A DNA stretch of 64,000 bases from Streptomyces lucensis JCM 4490 (GTDB lineage: Bacteria > Actinomycetota > Actinomycetes > Streptomycetales > Streptomycetaceae), in the NCBI RefSeq assembly GCF_014650035.1, contig NZ_BMUE01000003.1, positions 248,001 through 312,000 of the forward strand. The letters are read 5' to 3'. Positions 6,716 through 15,359 of this stretch are shown here, one piece after another. Position numbers and translations under genes: made by a program. Below the pieces are notes generated by a model. It ran no database searches. It saw nothing but the letters and a program-made list of their open reading frames with translations, and had not been told where the DNA came from. The first letter of the stretch is position 1. The number at the start of each line of letters is the position of its first letter.

Positions 6716-9360
6716 AGCAGTCCCAGCCCGCGTGCCCGTCGCACCGCGTCGTGCCTGCGGTTCACCGCCAGTTTCCGGTAGACGCTCTTGATGTGGGTCT
6801 TCACCGTGTTCACCGACACGAACAGGTCGGCGGCGATCTCCTCGGTCGACATCATCTGGGCGAGCCGCGTCAGCACGTCGCGCTCCCGCCCGCTCAGCTG
6901 CTCCACGAGCACGGGCGCCGCCTCGGCCTCGGGGCCGGGCGCCGCGGTGCCCGGGGTGAGCCAGCCCGCCGCCAGATCCCGCAACGGCGGCGCCGACAGG
7001 AACGGCCCCACCCACGGCCCGGCTTCCCGGAACGGGCGGCGCAGGGCGTCGCGGCGGGCGTCCAGCAGGGCGTCGGCGAGCAGCCGGCGGGCGGCGGCCC
7101 GGTCCCCTTGCGCGTGCGCGGCCTCCGCCCGCACGAGCACGGCGCGGACGCGGACCGCGGGGCCGACCCGTCGGTCGGCGGTCATCGCGTCGAGGACCTT
7201 CAGGGCCGTCCACCGGTCGCCCCCCGCGAGGTGCGCGCGCGCCTCGGCGACGGCGCACGCAGGTTGTTCGGCGGCCGCGTCCCGCACCACCTCGGCGGCG
7301 GCGTCCGGGCGGCCCTCGGCCAGGTGGGCGGCCGAGGCGACGAGCGCGGCCTGGCCCTGTGCCCAGGGTGACGCGACGTCGGTGGCCACCGCGGCCCGCG
7401 CCGCCTCGGCCGCGGCGCGCGCCCTGCCCCGGGCCAGGAGCAGCCGGGCCAGGGCGATGGACCTGGCGGCCGCCGTCACCGGGTCCCGCGCCGCGGACCC
7501 GGGCGTCTGGTCGATCAGCCCCTGCGCGCGGCGCAGTTCACCGCGTTCGACGGCCACCGCGGCAAGGACCGTCCGTCCGAGACCGGATCCGGAGAGCCGG
7601 GGCAGGCCGAAGCGGTCCGACTCCGACATCGCGGCGAAGGCGTTGCGCTCCGCCCTGCCCGGCCAGCCGTCGAGGTAGTCGATCAGCGCCAGGTGCCCGA
7701 GGGACTCCTGACGCGGGACCACCGTGGCGGCGCCGTCCCGGCCGCCGGCCACCGCCGTCAGCGCGGCGCGCGCCTCCTCGAACTCACCGGCCCACACCCG
7801 CGTCGAGCCGACGTGGGTGAGCAGCAGGGCGGGCAGCTCCGGGTGCTGGTCGAGCAGTCGGGCGGGCACCTCCCGCTCCAGTTCCCTGGCCGCCCGCGCG
7901 GCCTGTTCCGCCCGCCGGGGGGATCCGGAGAGGCGAGCGGCGAGGGCCTCCAGCAGGGCGCAGCTCAGCTGGGCCGCGGCCGGGTCGTGGTCGTCGTCCC
8001 CGAGCTGCCGCTCCGCGTGGCGCAGGTGGGCCAGGCCGTGGTCGAGGTCGTGGCGGGCCAGGTCGCGCGCGGCCCGCACGAGGTTCGTGGCGCTGCTCGT
8101 CGTTCCGGGCTCCATGCCGGCGAACAGTTCCGTCAGGTCGTCGGAGCGCACGCCGGTGAAGAGCTGTCCGATCGCCAGGTCGTCGACCAGGGCGCGGGCG
8201 GTGAACTCCCAGTCGCCGGCGGCGGCGCCGTGGGTGAGCATCTCCGGCAGCGCCCCGGACCGCCGCAGCCAGTGCGCGGCCCGCCGGTGCAGTTCCGGTT
8301 CCAGTCCGGGGCAGCGCTCGCGCAGGTGGACGCGGAGGATCTCCCGGAACAGCGGGTGGAGGCGGTACCAGGCGTGCCCCAGGTCCTCCACGAACGCGTT
8401 CTCGCGGTGCAGCCCGGCCAGGATGGGCTCGGCGTCGGCCCGTCCGGTCAGTTCGTTAGCCAGGTCGGCGCAGAAGCGTTCCAGGACGCTGACGCGCAGC
8501 AGGAGGTCCTGGGTCTGGGGTTCCTGCCGCCTGAGTACTTCGGCCAGCAGGAAGTCGGCGATGGTGCTGTGCCCCGCCTCGAACTCCTTCAGGTAGACCT
8601 GCGGATCCGGGCTCTGCCCCGCGGCCAGGGCGCACAGCCGCAGGCCGGCCGCCCAGCCCCGGGTGCGCTCCACCAGGTCGCGCGCCGCGGGCACGGTCAG
8701 GCACAGGCCGTGCAGCTCGAGCAGGGCGGCGGTCTCCTCGGGCGTGAAGGCCAGTTCGGCGTCCCTGATCTCGGTGATCTCGCCGGCCGCCCGGTACCGG
8801 TGCAGCGGCAGCAGCGGTTCGGTGCGGCTGACCAGGACCAGGCGCAGCCCCGGCCGGGCGTGCTGCAGGACGAACGCCAGCTGGTCGGAGATGTCCGCGG
8901 TGGCGCGGTCGTAGTCGTCGAGCACCAGGGTCACGGTGCTCCCGCCGTTGCTGAGCCGCGCGGCGAGCCGGCTCAGCAGGGTGTGGTCCACCCGGCTCCC
9001 GTCGGCGGGAGAGCCTATGCCCGCGGGCAGCTCCACGCCGACGGCGCGCAGGGCCTGGAGCACATGGGCCCAGAACATGCCCGGCCCCTGGATCGCCGCG
9101 TCGAGGGTGAGCCAGGCGACCGGCTGCCCGAGGCCCGCGGCCCAGTCGGCGACCAGCAGGGTCTTGCCCGCACCGGCGGCTCCGTCGATCATCACCAGCG
9201 GCGTCCGCGACGACCGGTCGAGGTGTTCGACCAGTCGTTCGCGACGCAGGAAGGTCCCGGGTCTCGTCGGCAGGGCGAACCGCGTCCGCAGGAACGGGTC
9301 GCCGAGCGGATCGGCGTTCGGGACGGCGCGGGCCTGTGGGATCTCGTCGCTCGTTTCCAC
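6712..9360 (-). CDS. MalT-type LuxR family regulator (large ATP-binding)
   Basis: Large regulator of 882 residues. It carries an N-terminal STAND-type ATPase (Walker A GAAGAGKT at 60-67; Walker B LVLDDYD near 155), a winged-helix and TPR-like alpha-solenoid middle, and a C-terminal LuxR/GerE HTH in the last 65 residues (LSGRERDVLTRLAQ, EIAADLFVSVNTVKTHIKSVYRKL by key residues). MalT-type proteins bind ATP and an inducer, oligomerise and activate transcription. It starts at a GTG with AGGTGG upstream, divergent from a GH15 glycoside hydrolase. The shared region carries the palindrome at 9499-9515. By analogy with MalT it may control the GH15/MFS pair, perhaps through that palindrome; this is inference. 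Confidence 0.88.
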   Translation of the reverse strand: METSDEIPQARAVPNADPLGDPFLRTRFALPTRPGTFLRRERLVEHLDRSSRTPLVMIDGAAGAGKTLLVADWAAGLGQPVAWLTLDAAIQGPGMFWAHVLQALRAVGVELPAGIGSPADGSRVDHTLLSRLAARLSNGGSTVTLVLDDYDRATADISDQLAFVLQHARPGLRLVLVSRTEPLLPLHRYRAAGEITEIRDAELAFTPEETAALLELHGLCLTVPAARDLVERTRGWAAGLRLCALAAGQSPDPQVYLKEFEAGHSTIADFLLAEVLRRQEPQTQDLLLRVSVLERFCADLANELTGRADAEPILAGLHRENAFVEDLGHAWYRLHPLFREILRVHLRERCPGLEPELHRRAAHWLRRSGALPEMLTHGAAAGDWEFTARALVDDLAIGQLFTGVRSDDLTELFAGMEPGTTSSATNLVRAARDLARHDLDHGLAHLRHAERQLGDDDHDPAAAQLSCALLEALAARLSGSPRRAEQAARAARELEREVPARLLDQHPELPALLLTHVGSTRVWAGEFEEARAALTAVAGGRDGAATVVPRQESLGHLALIDYLDGWPGRAERNAFAAMSESDRFGLPRLSGSGLGRTVLAAVAVERGELRRAQGLIDQTPGSAARDPVTAAARSIALARLLLARGRARAAAEAARAAVATDVASPWAQGQAALVASAAHLAEGRPDAAAEVVRDAAAEQPACAVAEARAHLAGGDRWTALKVLDAMTADRRVGPAVRVRAVLVRAEAAHAQGDRAAARRLLADALLDARRDALRRPFREAGPWVGPFLSAPPLRDLAAGWLTPGTAAPGPEAEAAPVLVEQLSGRERDVLTRLAQMMSTEEIAADLFVSVNTVKTHIKSVYRKLAVNRRHDAVRRARGLGLL

Positions 9361-9498
9361 AACGTTTCACCACCTGCAGTGCTCCCCCACCATCACCATG
9401 ACACCTCCGCCGTCGGCGCGCGCGGCAGGACGGAAGGGCCCATGACAATGCCCTGGAGGGGGCGGGGCGGCGGGGCGAGCGGGCACGGGGCGACCGGT

Positions 9499-9515
9499 TC
9501 ACCCGCGCCGGGTGA
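9499..9515. promoter_or_regulatory. 17-bp palindrome, copy 4, between LuxR and GH15 genes
   Basis: TCACCCG-CGC-CGGGTGA, perfect 7-bp arms. It lies 139 bases from the LuxR start and 92 bases from the GH15 start. Its position between regulator and likely target makes the LuxR protein one candidate binder. Confidence 0.6.
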
Positions 9516-9606
9516 GGCCACGGCGGGAGGCGGAGCGGACGCTGGGGGCGTGCCGGGCGGCCCGGCCGCGTGCCGAAGGGCGCGTCCGCGCGTCGGAGGA
9601 GCTCCC

Positions 9607-11517
9607 GTGAACGACTACCCGCCCATCGCCGCCCACGGCATGGTCGGCGACCTGCAGACGGCCGCCCTGGTGTCCTCCGGCGGAGTCGTCGACTGGTGGT
9701 GCACGCCCCGCTTCGACTCCCCCAGTGTCTTCGCCTCGCTGCTGGACGCCGCACGCGGCGGGCACTGCCGTCTCGCCGTGGAACTGCCCGCCGGGAACGG
9801 CATGACGGTGCGGCAGCTGTACCTGTCGGACACCGCCGTCCTGGTCACCCGGTTCATGGCGCCCGGCGGAGTCGGCGAGGTGGCCGACTTCATGGTGCCC
9901 ATCGACTCCCCCGCGCCCACCGGCCGGCACCGCCTGATCAGGCTCGCCCGGGTGGTCCGGGGCAGTCTGCCCTTCGCGCTCGACTGCCGTCCGCGTTTCG
10001 ACTACGGGCGCGCCGCACACACGCTCACCCTGGCCGACGAGCACTGCGCGCTGTTCCGCGGGCCGGGCACGGACCTGTGCCTGCAGTCCACCACCGGTCT
10101 TCCGCTGCGCGCGGAGGGGGACGACGTCACCGCCCGCTTCACCCTCCGTACCGGCCAGGCGGCCGCGGTCGTGCTGACCGGCACGGAGAGCGGGGCCCCC
10201 GTCCCGCCGCGCCCCTCCCTGGAGGAGGTCGTGGACGACCTGGAGGCCTGCCGCTCCTTCTGGCTGTCCTGGCTGCGCTCGTCCACCTATCACGGGCGCT
10301 GGCAGGACATGGTGAACCGTTCGGCGATCACCCTCAAGCTGCTCACGTACGCGCCGACCGGAGCCCCCGTCGCCGCCGCCACCATGGGGCTGCCCGAACA
10401 GATCGGCGGCGAGCGCAACTGGGACTACCGCTACACCTGGATCCGGGACGCGGCGCTCTCCGTCCGGACACTGATCGACCTGGGCTTCCGGAACGAGGCG
10501 CACGCCTTCCGCCGCTGGCTGCGCGATCGCATCGAGGCCCGGGGCGACACCGGGGGCGACCCCCTGCAGATCATGTACCGCGTCGACGGCGACCCCCACC
10601 TGACCGAGGAGAGCCTCCCCCACCTGGAGGGCTACGCGCGATCGCATCCGGTGCGGGCCGGCAACGCGGCCGCCGGCCAGCTCCAGCTCGACATCTACGG
10701 GGAGGCCTCCGACGCCCTGGTCGTGGGCGGTGACATCGGTGCGATCCGCGGCTGGAAGGCGCTCACCGACGTCCTGGACTGGCTGGTCGACCACTGGGAC
10801 CAGCCGGACGAGGGCATCTGGGAGACCCGTGGCGGCCGGCAGGACTTCACCTACAGCCGGCTCATGACCTGGGTGGCGTTCGACCGCGGCATCAAGGCCG
10901 CCACCGACTTCTCCCGCCCGGCCGACACCGCCCGCTGGACCGGTGCCCGTGACGCGGTCTTCCGCCAGATCACCGAGCACGGCTGGCACGAGAAGCGGAA
11001 GGCGTTCGTGCAGCACTACGCCGCCGACGTGCTGGACGCCTCCCTCCTGCTCATGCCGAAGGTCGGCTTCCTGTCGCCGTACGACCCGGACTGGCTCAGC
11101 ACCCTCGACGCAATGGAGGAGGAGCTGGTCAGCGACAGCCTGGTCTACCGCTACGACCCCGCCGCGTCCCCCGACGGCCTGCGCGGGTCGGAGGGCACCT
11201 TCAACCTGTGCAGCTTCTTCTACGTCGAGGCGCTCGCCCGCAGCGGCAGGCTCAACCAGGCCCGGTACGCCTTCGACAAGATGCTCACCTACGCCAACCA
11301 CGTCGGCCTGTTCGCCGAGGAGATCGGCCCCTCGGGGGAGCAGCTCGGCAACTTCCCGCAGGCGTTCACCCACCTCGCGCTGGTCACCGCGGCCATGGCA
11401 CTGGACGAGGAACTGACCCGGGCGGACAGCGGGCAGCGGACCGACGGCCACCACCGCCCGGCGACCCACGGCGTCACCGTGCCCGCCGAGGGCGCGCCCC
11501 GGGAGGGCACGGCATGA
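9607..11517 (+). CDS. Glycoside hydrolase family 15 (glucoamylase/trehalase-like)
   Basis: Cytoplasmic enzyme of 636 residues, matching bacterial GH15 proteins that hydrolyse alpha-glucosidic bonds (glucoamylase, dextranase or trehalase activities are known in the family). Key features are the N-terminal beta domain beginning NDYPPIAAHGMVGDLQTAALV and containing WWCTPRFDSPSVFA, the catalytic-domain motif ERNWDYRYTWIRDAALSVR around 275, and the C-terminal EEIGPSGEQLGNFPQAFTHLAL with the second catalytic Glu region. No signal peptide. The GTG at 9607 has GGAGGA six bases upstream. It overlaps the MFS gene by ATGA. Actinobacterial enzymes of this type are often trehalases, which would fit a stress block, but substrate cannot be told from sequence. 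Confidence 0.9.
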   Translation: MNDYPPIAAHGMVGDLQTAALVSSGGVVDWWCTPRFDSPSVFASLLDAARGGHCRLAVELPAGNGMTVRQLYLSDTAVLVTRFMAPGGVGEVADFMVPIDSPAPTGRHRLIRLARVVRGSLPFALDCRPRFDYGRAAHTLTLADEHCALFRGPGTDLCLQSTTGLPLRAEGDDVTARFTLRTGQAAAVVLTGTESGAPVPPRPSLEEVVDDLEACRSFWLSWLRSSTYHGRWQDMVNRSAITLKLLTYAPTGAPVAAATMGLPEQIGGERNWDYRYTWIRDAALSVRTLIDLGFRNEAHAFRRWLRDRIEARGDTGGDPLQIMYRVDGDPHLTEESLPHLEGYARSHPVRAGNAAAGQLQLDIYGEASDALVVGGDIGAIRGWKALTDVLDWLVDHWDQPDEGIWETRGGRQDFTYSRLMTWVAFDRGIKAATDFSRPADTARWTGARDAVFRQITEHGWHEKRKAFVQHYAADVLDASLLLMPKVGFLSPYDPDWLSTLDAMEEELVSDSLVYRYDPAASPDGLRGSEGTFNLCSFFYVEALARSGRLNQARYAFDKMLTYANHVGLFAEEIGPSGEQLGNFPQAFTHLALVTAAMALDEELTRADSGQRTDGHHRPATHGVTVPAEGAPREGTA

Positions 11518-12899
11518 CCAAGGCAGCCGTACGGCAGCAGACGACGGGGCAGCGCGGAGCACTGGCCGCGCTGGCCCTCGCCCAGTTCATCTGCAGTTTC
11601 GCCGGCTCGAACATGAACGTGATGATCAACGACATCAGCCGGGACCTGGACACCACCGTCCAGGGCGTACAGGTGGCGATCACCGTGTTCCTGCTGGTGA
11701 TGGCCGCGCTGATGATCCCCGGGGGCAAGCTGACCGACCGTTACGGCCGCAAGCGGTGCTTCCTGACCGGCCTCGTGGTCTACGCGACCGGCGCCCTGCT
11801 GAGCGCGGTCTCACCCGGACTCGGCGTGCTGATCCTCGGCAACTCGATCCTCGAGGGGGTCGGCACGGCCCTGCTCATCCCGCCCGTCTACATCCTCACG
11901 ACCCTGCTATACCAGGACCTGCACTCCCGCGCCCGCGCCTTCGGCGTGATCATGGCGCTGGGCGGCATCGGTGCCGCCGCGGGTCCGCTGATCGGCGGAC
12001 TCATCACGACGGCCATCAGCTGGCGCGCGGCCTTCGTCTTCCAGGCCCTCGTCATCGCGGTGATCGTCCTGCTCAGCCGGCGCATCGCCGATCCGCTGCC
12101 ACCCGATCCCAGCCGCTCCTTCGACACCTTCGGGGCGGTCCTGTCCGCCGCCGGTCTCCTGCTCGTCGTCATGGGCATCCTGGCCGCCGACAACGACATC
12201 TGGCTCATGATCGTCCTGCTGGCCGCCGGAGCGGCCGTGCTCGGGTGGTTCTTCCACTGGGTGCGCGCCAGGGAGGCGTCCGGCCGGGAACCGCTGCTGT
12301 CGCTCGGCCTGTTCCACGACCGCACCAGCAACCTGGGGCTCGTCACCCAGAACGTCCAGTGGCTCGTGCTCATGGGGACGTCCTTCACCGTGGCGGCCTA
12401 CCTTCAGGTCGTCCGCCACTACGACGCGATACAGACCGGGGTGGTCTTCACCGCGGCCACGCTGGGCCTGCTCGGCACGTCCCTGTCGGCCAGACGTCTG
12501 GCCGAGCGGCGCTCGCAGCGCGCGCTCGTCATGACCGGCTTCGGCGTGTGCGTCGTCGGCATCGTCGTCCTGGTGGTCCTGGCAGGCGCCTACTCGACCG
12601 CCTGGGCGTTCGTCCCCGGACTGCTGCTGATCGGACTGGGGCTCGGCGTGATGCTCACCCCGTCGGTGAACATCGTCCAGTCGAGCTTCCCGGAGGCCCG
12701 GCAGGGGGAGATCTCCGGTCTGTCGCGCAGCGTGTCCAATCTCGGCTCCACCTTCGGGACGGCCATCGCCGGCACCATCCTGGTCTCCGGACTGAGCAGC
12801 GGCGCCTACGCCGCGGCGATGCTCACGCTGGCCGTGCTGAGCCTCGTGGGCCTAGCGGCGGCGGCACGCCTTCCCCGGGGTGCCACGGACGGGATTTAG
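11514..12899 (+). CDS. MFS transporter (DHA2-like)
   Basis: Protein of 461 residues with about fourteen hydrophobic helices, as in DHA2 drug:proton antiporters. Motif A is seen as GGKLTDRYGRKR after the second helix, and the helix-five region reads GIGAAAGPLIGGLIT. The ATG overlaps the GH15 stop (ATGA) and has a GGGAGGG site, so the two genes form a coupled operon. It may export a sugar, a sugar product or a drug-like compound; the pairing with GH15 is suggestive but not specific. It ends before an AT-rich dyad and a strong hairpin (12936-12973). Confidence 0.87.
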   Translation: MTKAAVRQQTTGQRGALAALALAQFICSFAGSNMNVMINDISRDLDTTVQGVQVAITVFLLVMAALMIPGGKLTDRYGRKRCFLTGLVVYATGALLSAVSPGLGVLILGNSILEGVGTALLIPPVYILTTLLYQDLHSRARAFGVIMALGGIGAAAGPLIGGLITTAISWRAAFVFQALVIAVIVLLSRRIADPLPPDPSRSFDTFGAVLSAAGLLLVVMGILAADNDIWLMIVLLAAGAAVLGWFFHWVRAREASGREPLLSLGLFHDRTSNLGLVTQNVQWLVLMGTSFTVAAYLQVVRHYDAIQTGVVFTAATLGLLGTSLSARRLAERRSQRALVMTGFGVCVVGIVVLVVLAGAYSTAWAFVPGLLLIGLGLGVMLTPSVNIVQSSFPEARQGEISGLSRSVSNLGSTFGTAIAGTILVSGLSSGAYAAAMLTLAVLSLVGLAAAARLPRGATDGI

Positions 12900-12900
12900 G

Positions 12901-12920
12901 AATTGCGAAATTTAGCAATT
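12901..12920. promoter_or_regulatory. AT-rich dyad after the MFS gene
   Basis: AATTGC-N8-GCAATT, a perfect inverted repeat in a 25-base AT-rich island that is unusual for this DNA. It lies directly after the MFS stop and 167 bases before the SulP start. It could be an operator for the SulP unit; no evidence beyond composition and symmetry. Confidence 0.35.
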
Positions 12921-12935
12921 GGTTAGATGCTGTGT

Positions 12936-12973
12936 GCGCTGTACCCGTCGTCCGGTAGCCACGGGTACAGCGT
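12936..12973 (+). terminator. Hairpin between MFS and SulP genes
   Basis: Twelve perfect pairs (CGCTGTACCCGT with ACGGGTACAGCG at 12937-12948 and 12961-12972), extendable by one G-T pair, around a 12-base loop. No T-run follows, as is usual for streptomycete terminators. Confidence 0.55.
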
Positions 12974-13086
12974 CCGCACCTGCCCCGGCCACGGGGCCCC
13001 GTCAGCAAGGGCTGCCGTCAGCCGTCAGGGAGAGAGAGGGCCTCACACGTGTCCGTTCCGCCGCGGGGATCCGGGGCCGCCGCCCG

Positions 13087-14805
13087 ATGAGCACTCCCTC
13101 CGCCCGGGCGATCGGGGCCCGGTTCCTCTCGCTGCTGCCCTCCCGCGCCGACCTGACGGCGATACGGCGCGCCCCGCGCCGGGACCTGCTCGCCGGGCTG
13201 ACGGTGGCGATCGTCGCGCTGCCGCTGGCGTTGGGCTTCGGGGTCTCCTCCGGGCTGGGCGCCGCGGCGGGTCTGGCGACCGCCGTGGTGGCCGGCGCGC
13301 TCGCCGCCGCGTTCGGCGGGTCCGGCCTCCAGGTGTCGGGGCCCACCGGCGCCATGACGGTGGTCCTGGTGCCGATCGTCGCCCGGTACGGACCGGCCGC
13401 CGTCCTCACCGTGGGTCTGATGGCCGGCGTCATGCTCGTCGTCCTCGCCGGCCTCCGGGCCGGGCGCGGCATGCGCTACGTGCCGGCGTCCGTGACCGAG
13501 GGCTTCACGCTCGGCATCGCCGGGGTGATCGCACTGCAGCAGGTGCCGAACGCGCTCGGCGTGCCCGCGCCGGAGGGCGGCAAGGTGCTCGTCGTCGCCT
13601 GGCGCGCGGCCGGGGAGTTCGTGCGGGCGCCGGACTTCACCGCCGCCGGTCTCGCGGCCTGTGTGGCCGTACTCATGCTGGCCGGTTCCCGGTGGCGGCC
13701 GGCCGTACCGTTCTCCCTCGTCGCGGTGATCGCCGCCACGGTCGTGGTCCGGGTCGCCGGCCTCGACGCGGAGCCGATCGGCGATCTGCCCGCCGGGCTG
13801 CCCGCGCCCTCCCTCGCCTTCCTCGACCCCGGCTCGCTCGGCTCGCTGCTCGCCCCGGCGGTGGCGGTGGCCGCACTGGCCGCCCTGGAGTCGCTGATGT
13901 CCGCTGCCGCCGCCGACGCGATGACGGTCGGGCAGCGGCACGACCCGGACCGGGAACTGTTCGGCCAGGGCCTGGCCAACATCGCCGCCCCGCTGTTCGG
14001 CGGGGTTCCGGCGACCGGCGCGATCGCCCGTACGGCCGTCAACGTCCGTACCGGCGCGGGCTCCCGGCTGGCCGCCCTCACTCATGCGGCCGTCCTGGCC
14101 GTGATCGTCTTCGCGGCCGCGCCGCTGGTGTCGGCGATCCCGCTCGCGGCGCTGGCGGGCGTGCTGCTGGCCACGGCGGTCCGCATGGTGGAGGTCGGCT
14201 CGCTGAGGGCGATGGCGAAGGCCACCCGTTCCGACGCCGTGATCCTCGTCCTGACGGCGGTCGCGACGCTCGCCCTGGACCTCGTCCACGCCGTCGTCAT
14301 CGGCCTGGTGGTGGCCTGCGTCCTGGCCCTGCGTGCGATCGCCGGACAGGCCCGCTTCGACCAGGTGCCGCTCGACCGCGGCGACCACAGCGCCGAGGAG
14401 CACGCGCTGCTGGCCGAGCACATCGTGGCCTACCGCGTCGACGGCCCGCTGTTCTTCGCCGCCGCGCACCGCTTCCTGCTGGAGCTGACGGAGGTGGCCG
14501 ACGTACGGGTCGTGATCCTGCGCATGTCGCGGGTGTCCACGGTGGACGCCACGGGCGCGCTGGTCCTCAAGGACGCCGTGGAGAAACTGCGGCGGCGCGG
14601 CATCGTCGTCCTGACCTCCGGTGTGCGGCCCGCACAGCGGCAGGTCCTCGACTCCGTCGGCGCGCTCGATCTCGTGCGGCACGAGGGCGGGGAGTACGCC
14701 ACGACCCCGGAGGCGATCCGCGGAGCGCGCGACCACCTGGAGAGGGCGGGCCTCGTGCCCGCCGCCCCGGCCAGGCCGGCGCACATGGCGGTGACGGAGA
14801 AATGA
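13087..14805 (+). CDS. SulP family anion transporter with STAS domain
   Basis: Protein of 572 residues. A membrane domain has about ten to twelve helices (residues 30-420) with SulP signatures: RDLLAGLTVAIVALPLALGFG near residue 30 and the GLQVSGPTGAMTVVL segment. It is followed by a C-terminal STAS domain (about 445-555). SulP proteins carry sulfate, bicarbonate or other anions. In the STAS domain the canonical Asp-Ser of anti-sigma antagonists reads VDATGAL, so the usual phosphoserine is Ala. I chose the ATG at 13087 because the homologous region starts there, although its ribosome site is weak; a longer in-frame start exists at 12919. Its stop overlaps the ATPase gene (ATGA). Confidence 0.87.
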   Translation: MSTPSARAIGARFLSLLPSRADLTAIRRAPRRDLLAGLTVAIVALPLALGFGVSSGLGAAAGLATAVVAGALAAAFGGSGLQVSGPTGAMTVVLVPIVARYGPAAVLTVGLMAGVMLVVLAGLRAGRGMRYVPASVTEGFTLGIAGVIALQQVPNALGVPAPEGGKVLVVAWRAAGEFVRAPDFTAAGLAACVAVLMLAGSRWRPAVPFSLVAVIAATVVVRVAGLDAEPIGDLPAGLPAPSLAFLDPGSLGSLLAPAVAVAALAALESLMSAAAADAMTVGQRHDPDRELFGQGLANIAAPLFGGVPATGAIARTAVNVRTGAGSRLAALTHAAVLAVIVFAAAPLVSAIPLAALAGVLLATAVRMVEVGSLRAMAKATRSDAVILVLTAVATLALDLVHAVVIGLVVACVLALRAIAGQARFDQVPLDRGDHSAEEHALLAEHIVAYRVDGPLFFAAAHRFLLELTEVADVRVVILRMSRVSTVDATGALVLKDAVEKLRRRGIVVLTSGVRPAQRQVLDSVGALDLVRHEGGEYATTPEAIRGARDHLERAGLVPAAPARPAHMAVTEK

Positions 14806-15230
14806 CGTCCCCGGCCAGGGAGGTCCTGCCCCACCGGCACGTCCTCACCCTGCCCGCCGAACCGGCCGCGGTCCGCGTCGCCCGCGAGACGGCCGAACAG
14901 GCGCTGGCGGAGTGGGGCATAGGTCTGCGGCACCCTACCGTGGGGCCGGCCCTGCTGATCCTGAGCGAGCTGATCACCAACAGCGTCCGGCACGCCGCCG
15001 TCCTCTCACCCCATGTCACGGTCACCTACGCCGCCGCCGATGACTGCCTCGTCCTCGCGGTGCACGACCGCCACCCGTACCAGCCACCGCTGTACGGCGC
15101 GCTCGCCGGCGCCGGGGGCGGCGGTCTGGCCACCGTCATGGAGCTCACCCTCGGCCTGGGCGGTACCGCGGTCGTCCGCGCGGACGCCGACGGCCGGGGG
15201 AAGGGCATCTGGATCACCCTGCCCCTGTGA
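14802..15230 (+). CDS. RsbW-like ATP-binding regulatory protein (HATPase_c)
   Basis: Protein of 142 residues made of a single GHKL ATPase domain of the anti-sigma-factor kinase type. The N-box reads LSELITNSVRHA (Glu and Asn present), then VLAVHDRHPYQPP for the G1 region and GGGGLATVMELTLGLG for the lid and G2. Streptomycetes carry dozens of such proteins, which bind sigma factors or STAS partners and may phosphorylate them. It starts inside the stop of the SulP gene, so the two are coupled. The partner could be the STAS domain of SulP, though the canonical Ser there is missing. Confidence 0.88.
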   Translation: MTSPAREVLPHRHVLTLPAEPAAVRVARETAEQALAEWGIGLRHPTVGPALLILSELITNSVRHAAVLSPHVTVTYAAADDCLVLAVHDRHPYQPPLYGALAGAGGGGLATVMELTLGLGGTAVVRADADGRGKGIWITLPL

Positions 15231-15359
15231 CCGGCCCCGGATTGGGAGTCCGCCGGTGCCGCGCGCGAGGATGAGACGCATGTTGTGGAGGAGTGGGTGG
15301 ATGCGATGCCGAGCGGTCCGGCCGGTCACGTCGTCGCGTGCTGAGGAGGAGGCGGCACG

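Noticed and set aside
7693..9606. Very long N-terminal extension of the GH15 frame
   Set aside because: The frame is open over the antisense of the LuxR gene, giving Gln/Gly/Arg-rich sequence. The GTG at 9607 has a good ribosome site and begins the family's conserved N-terminus.
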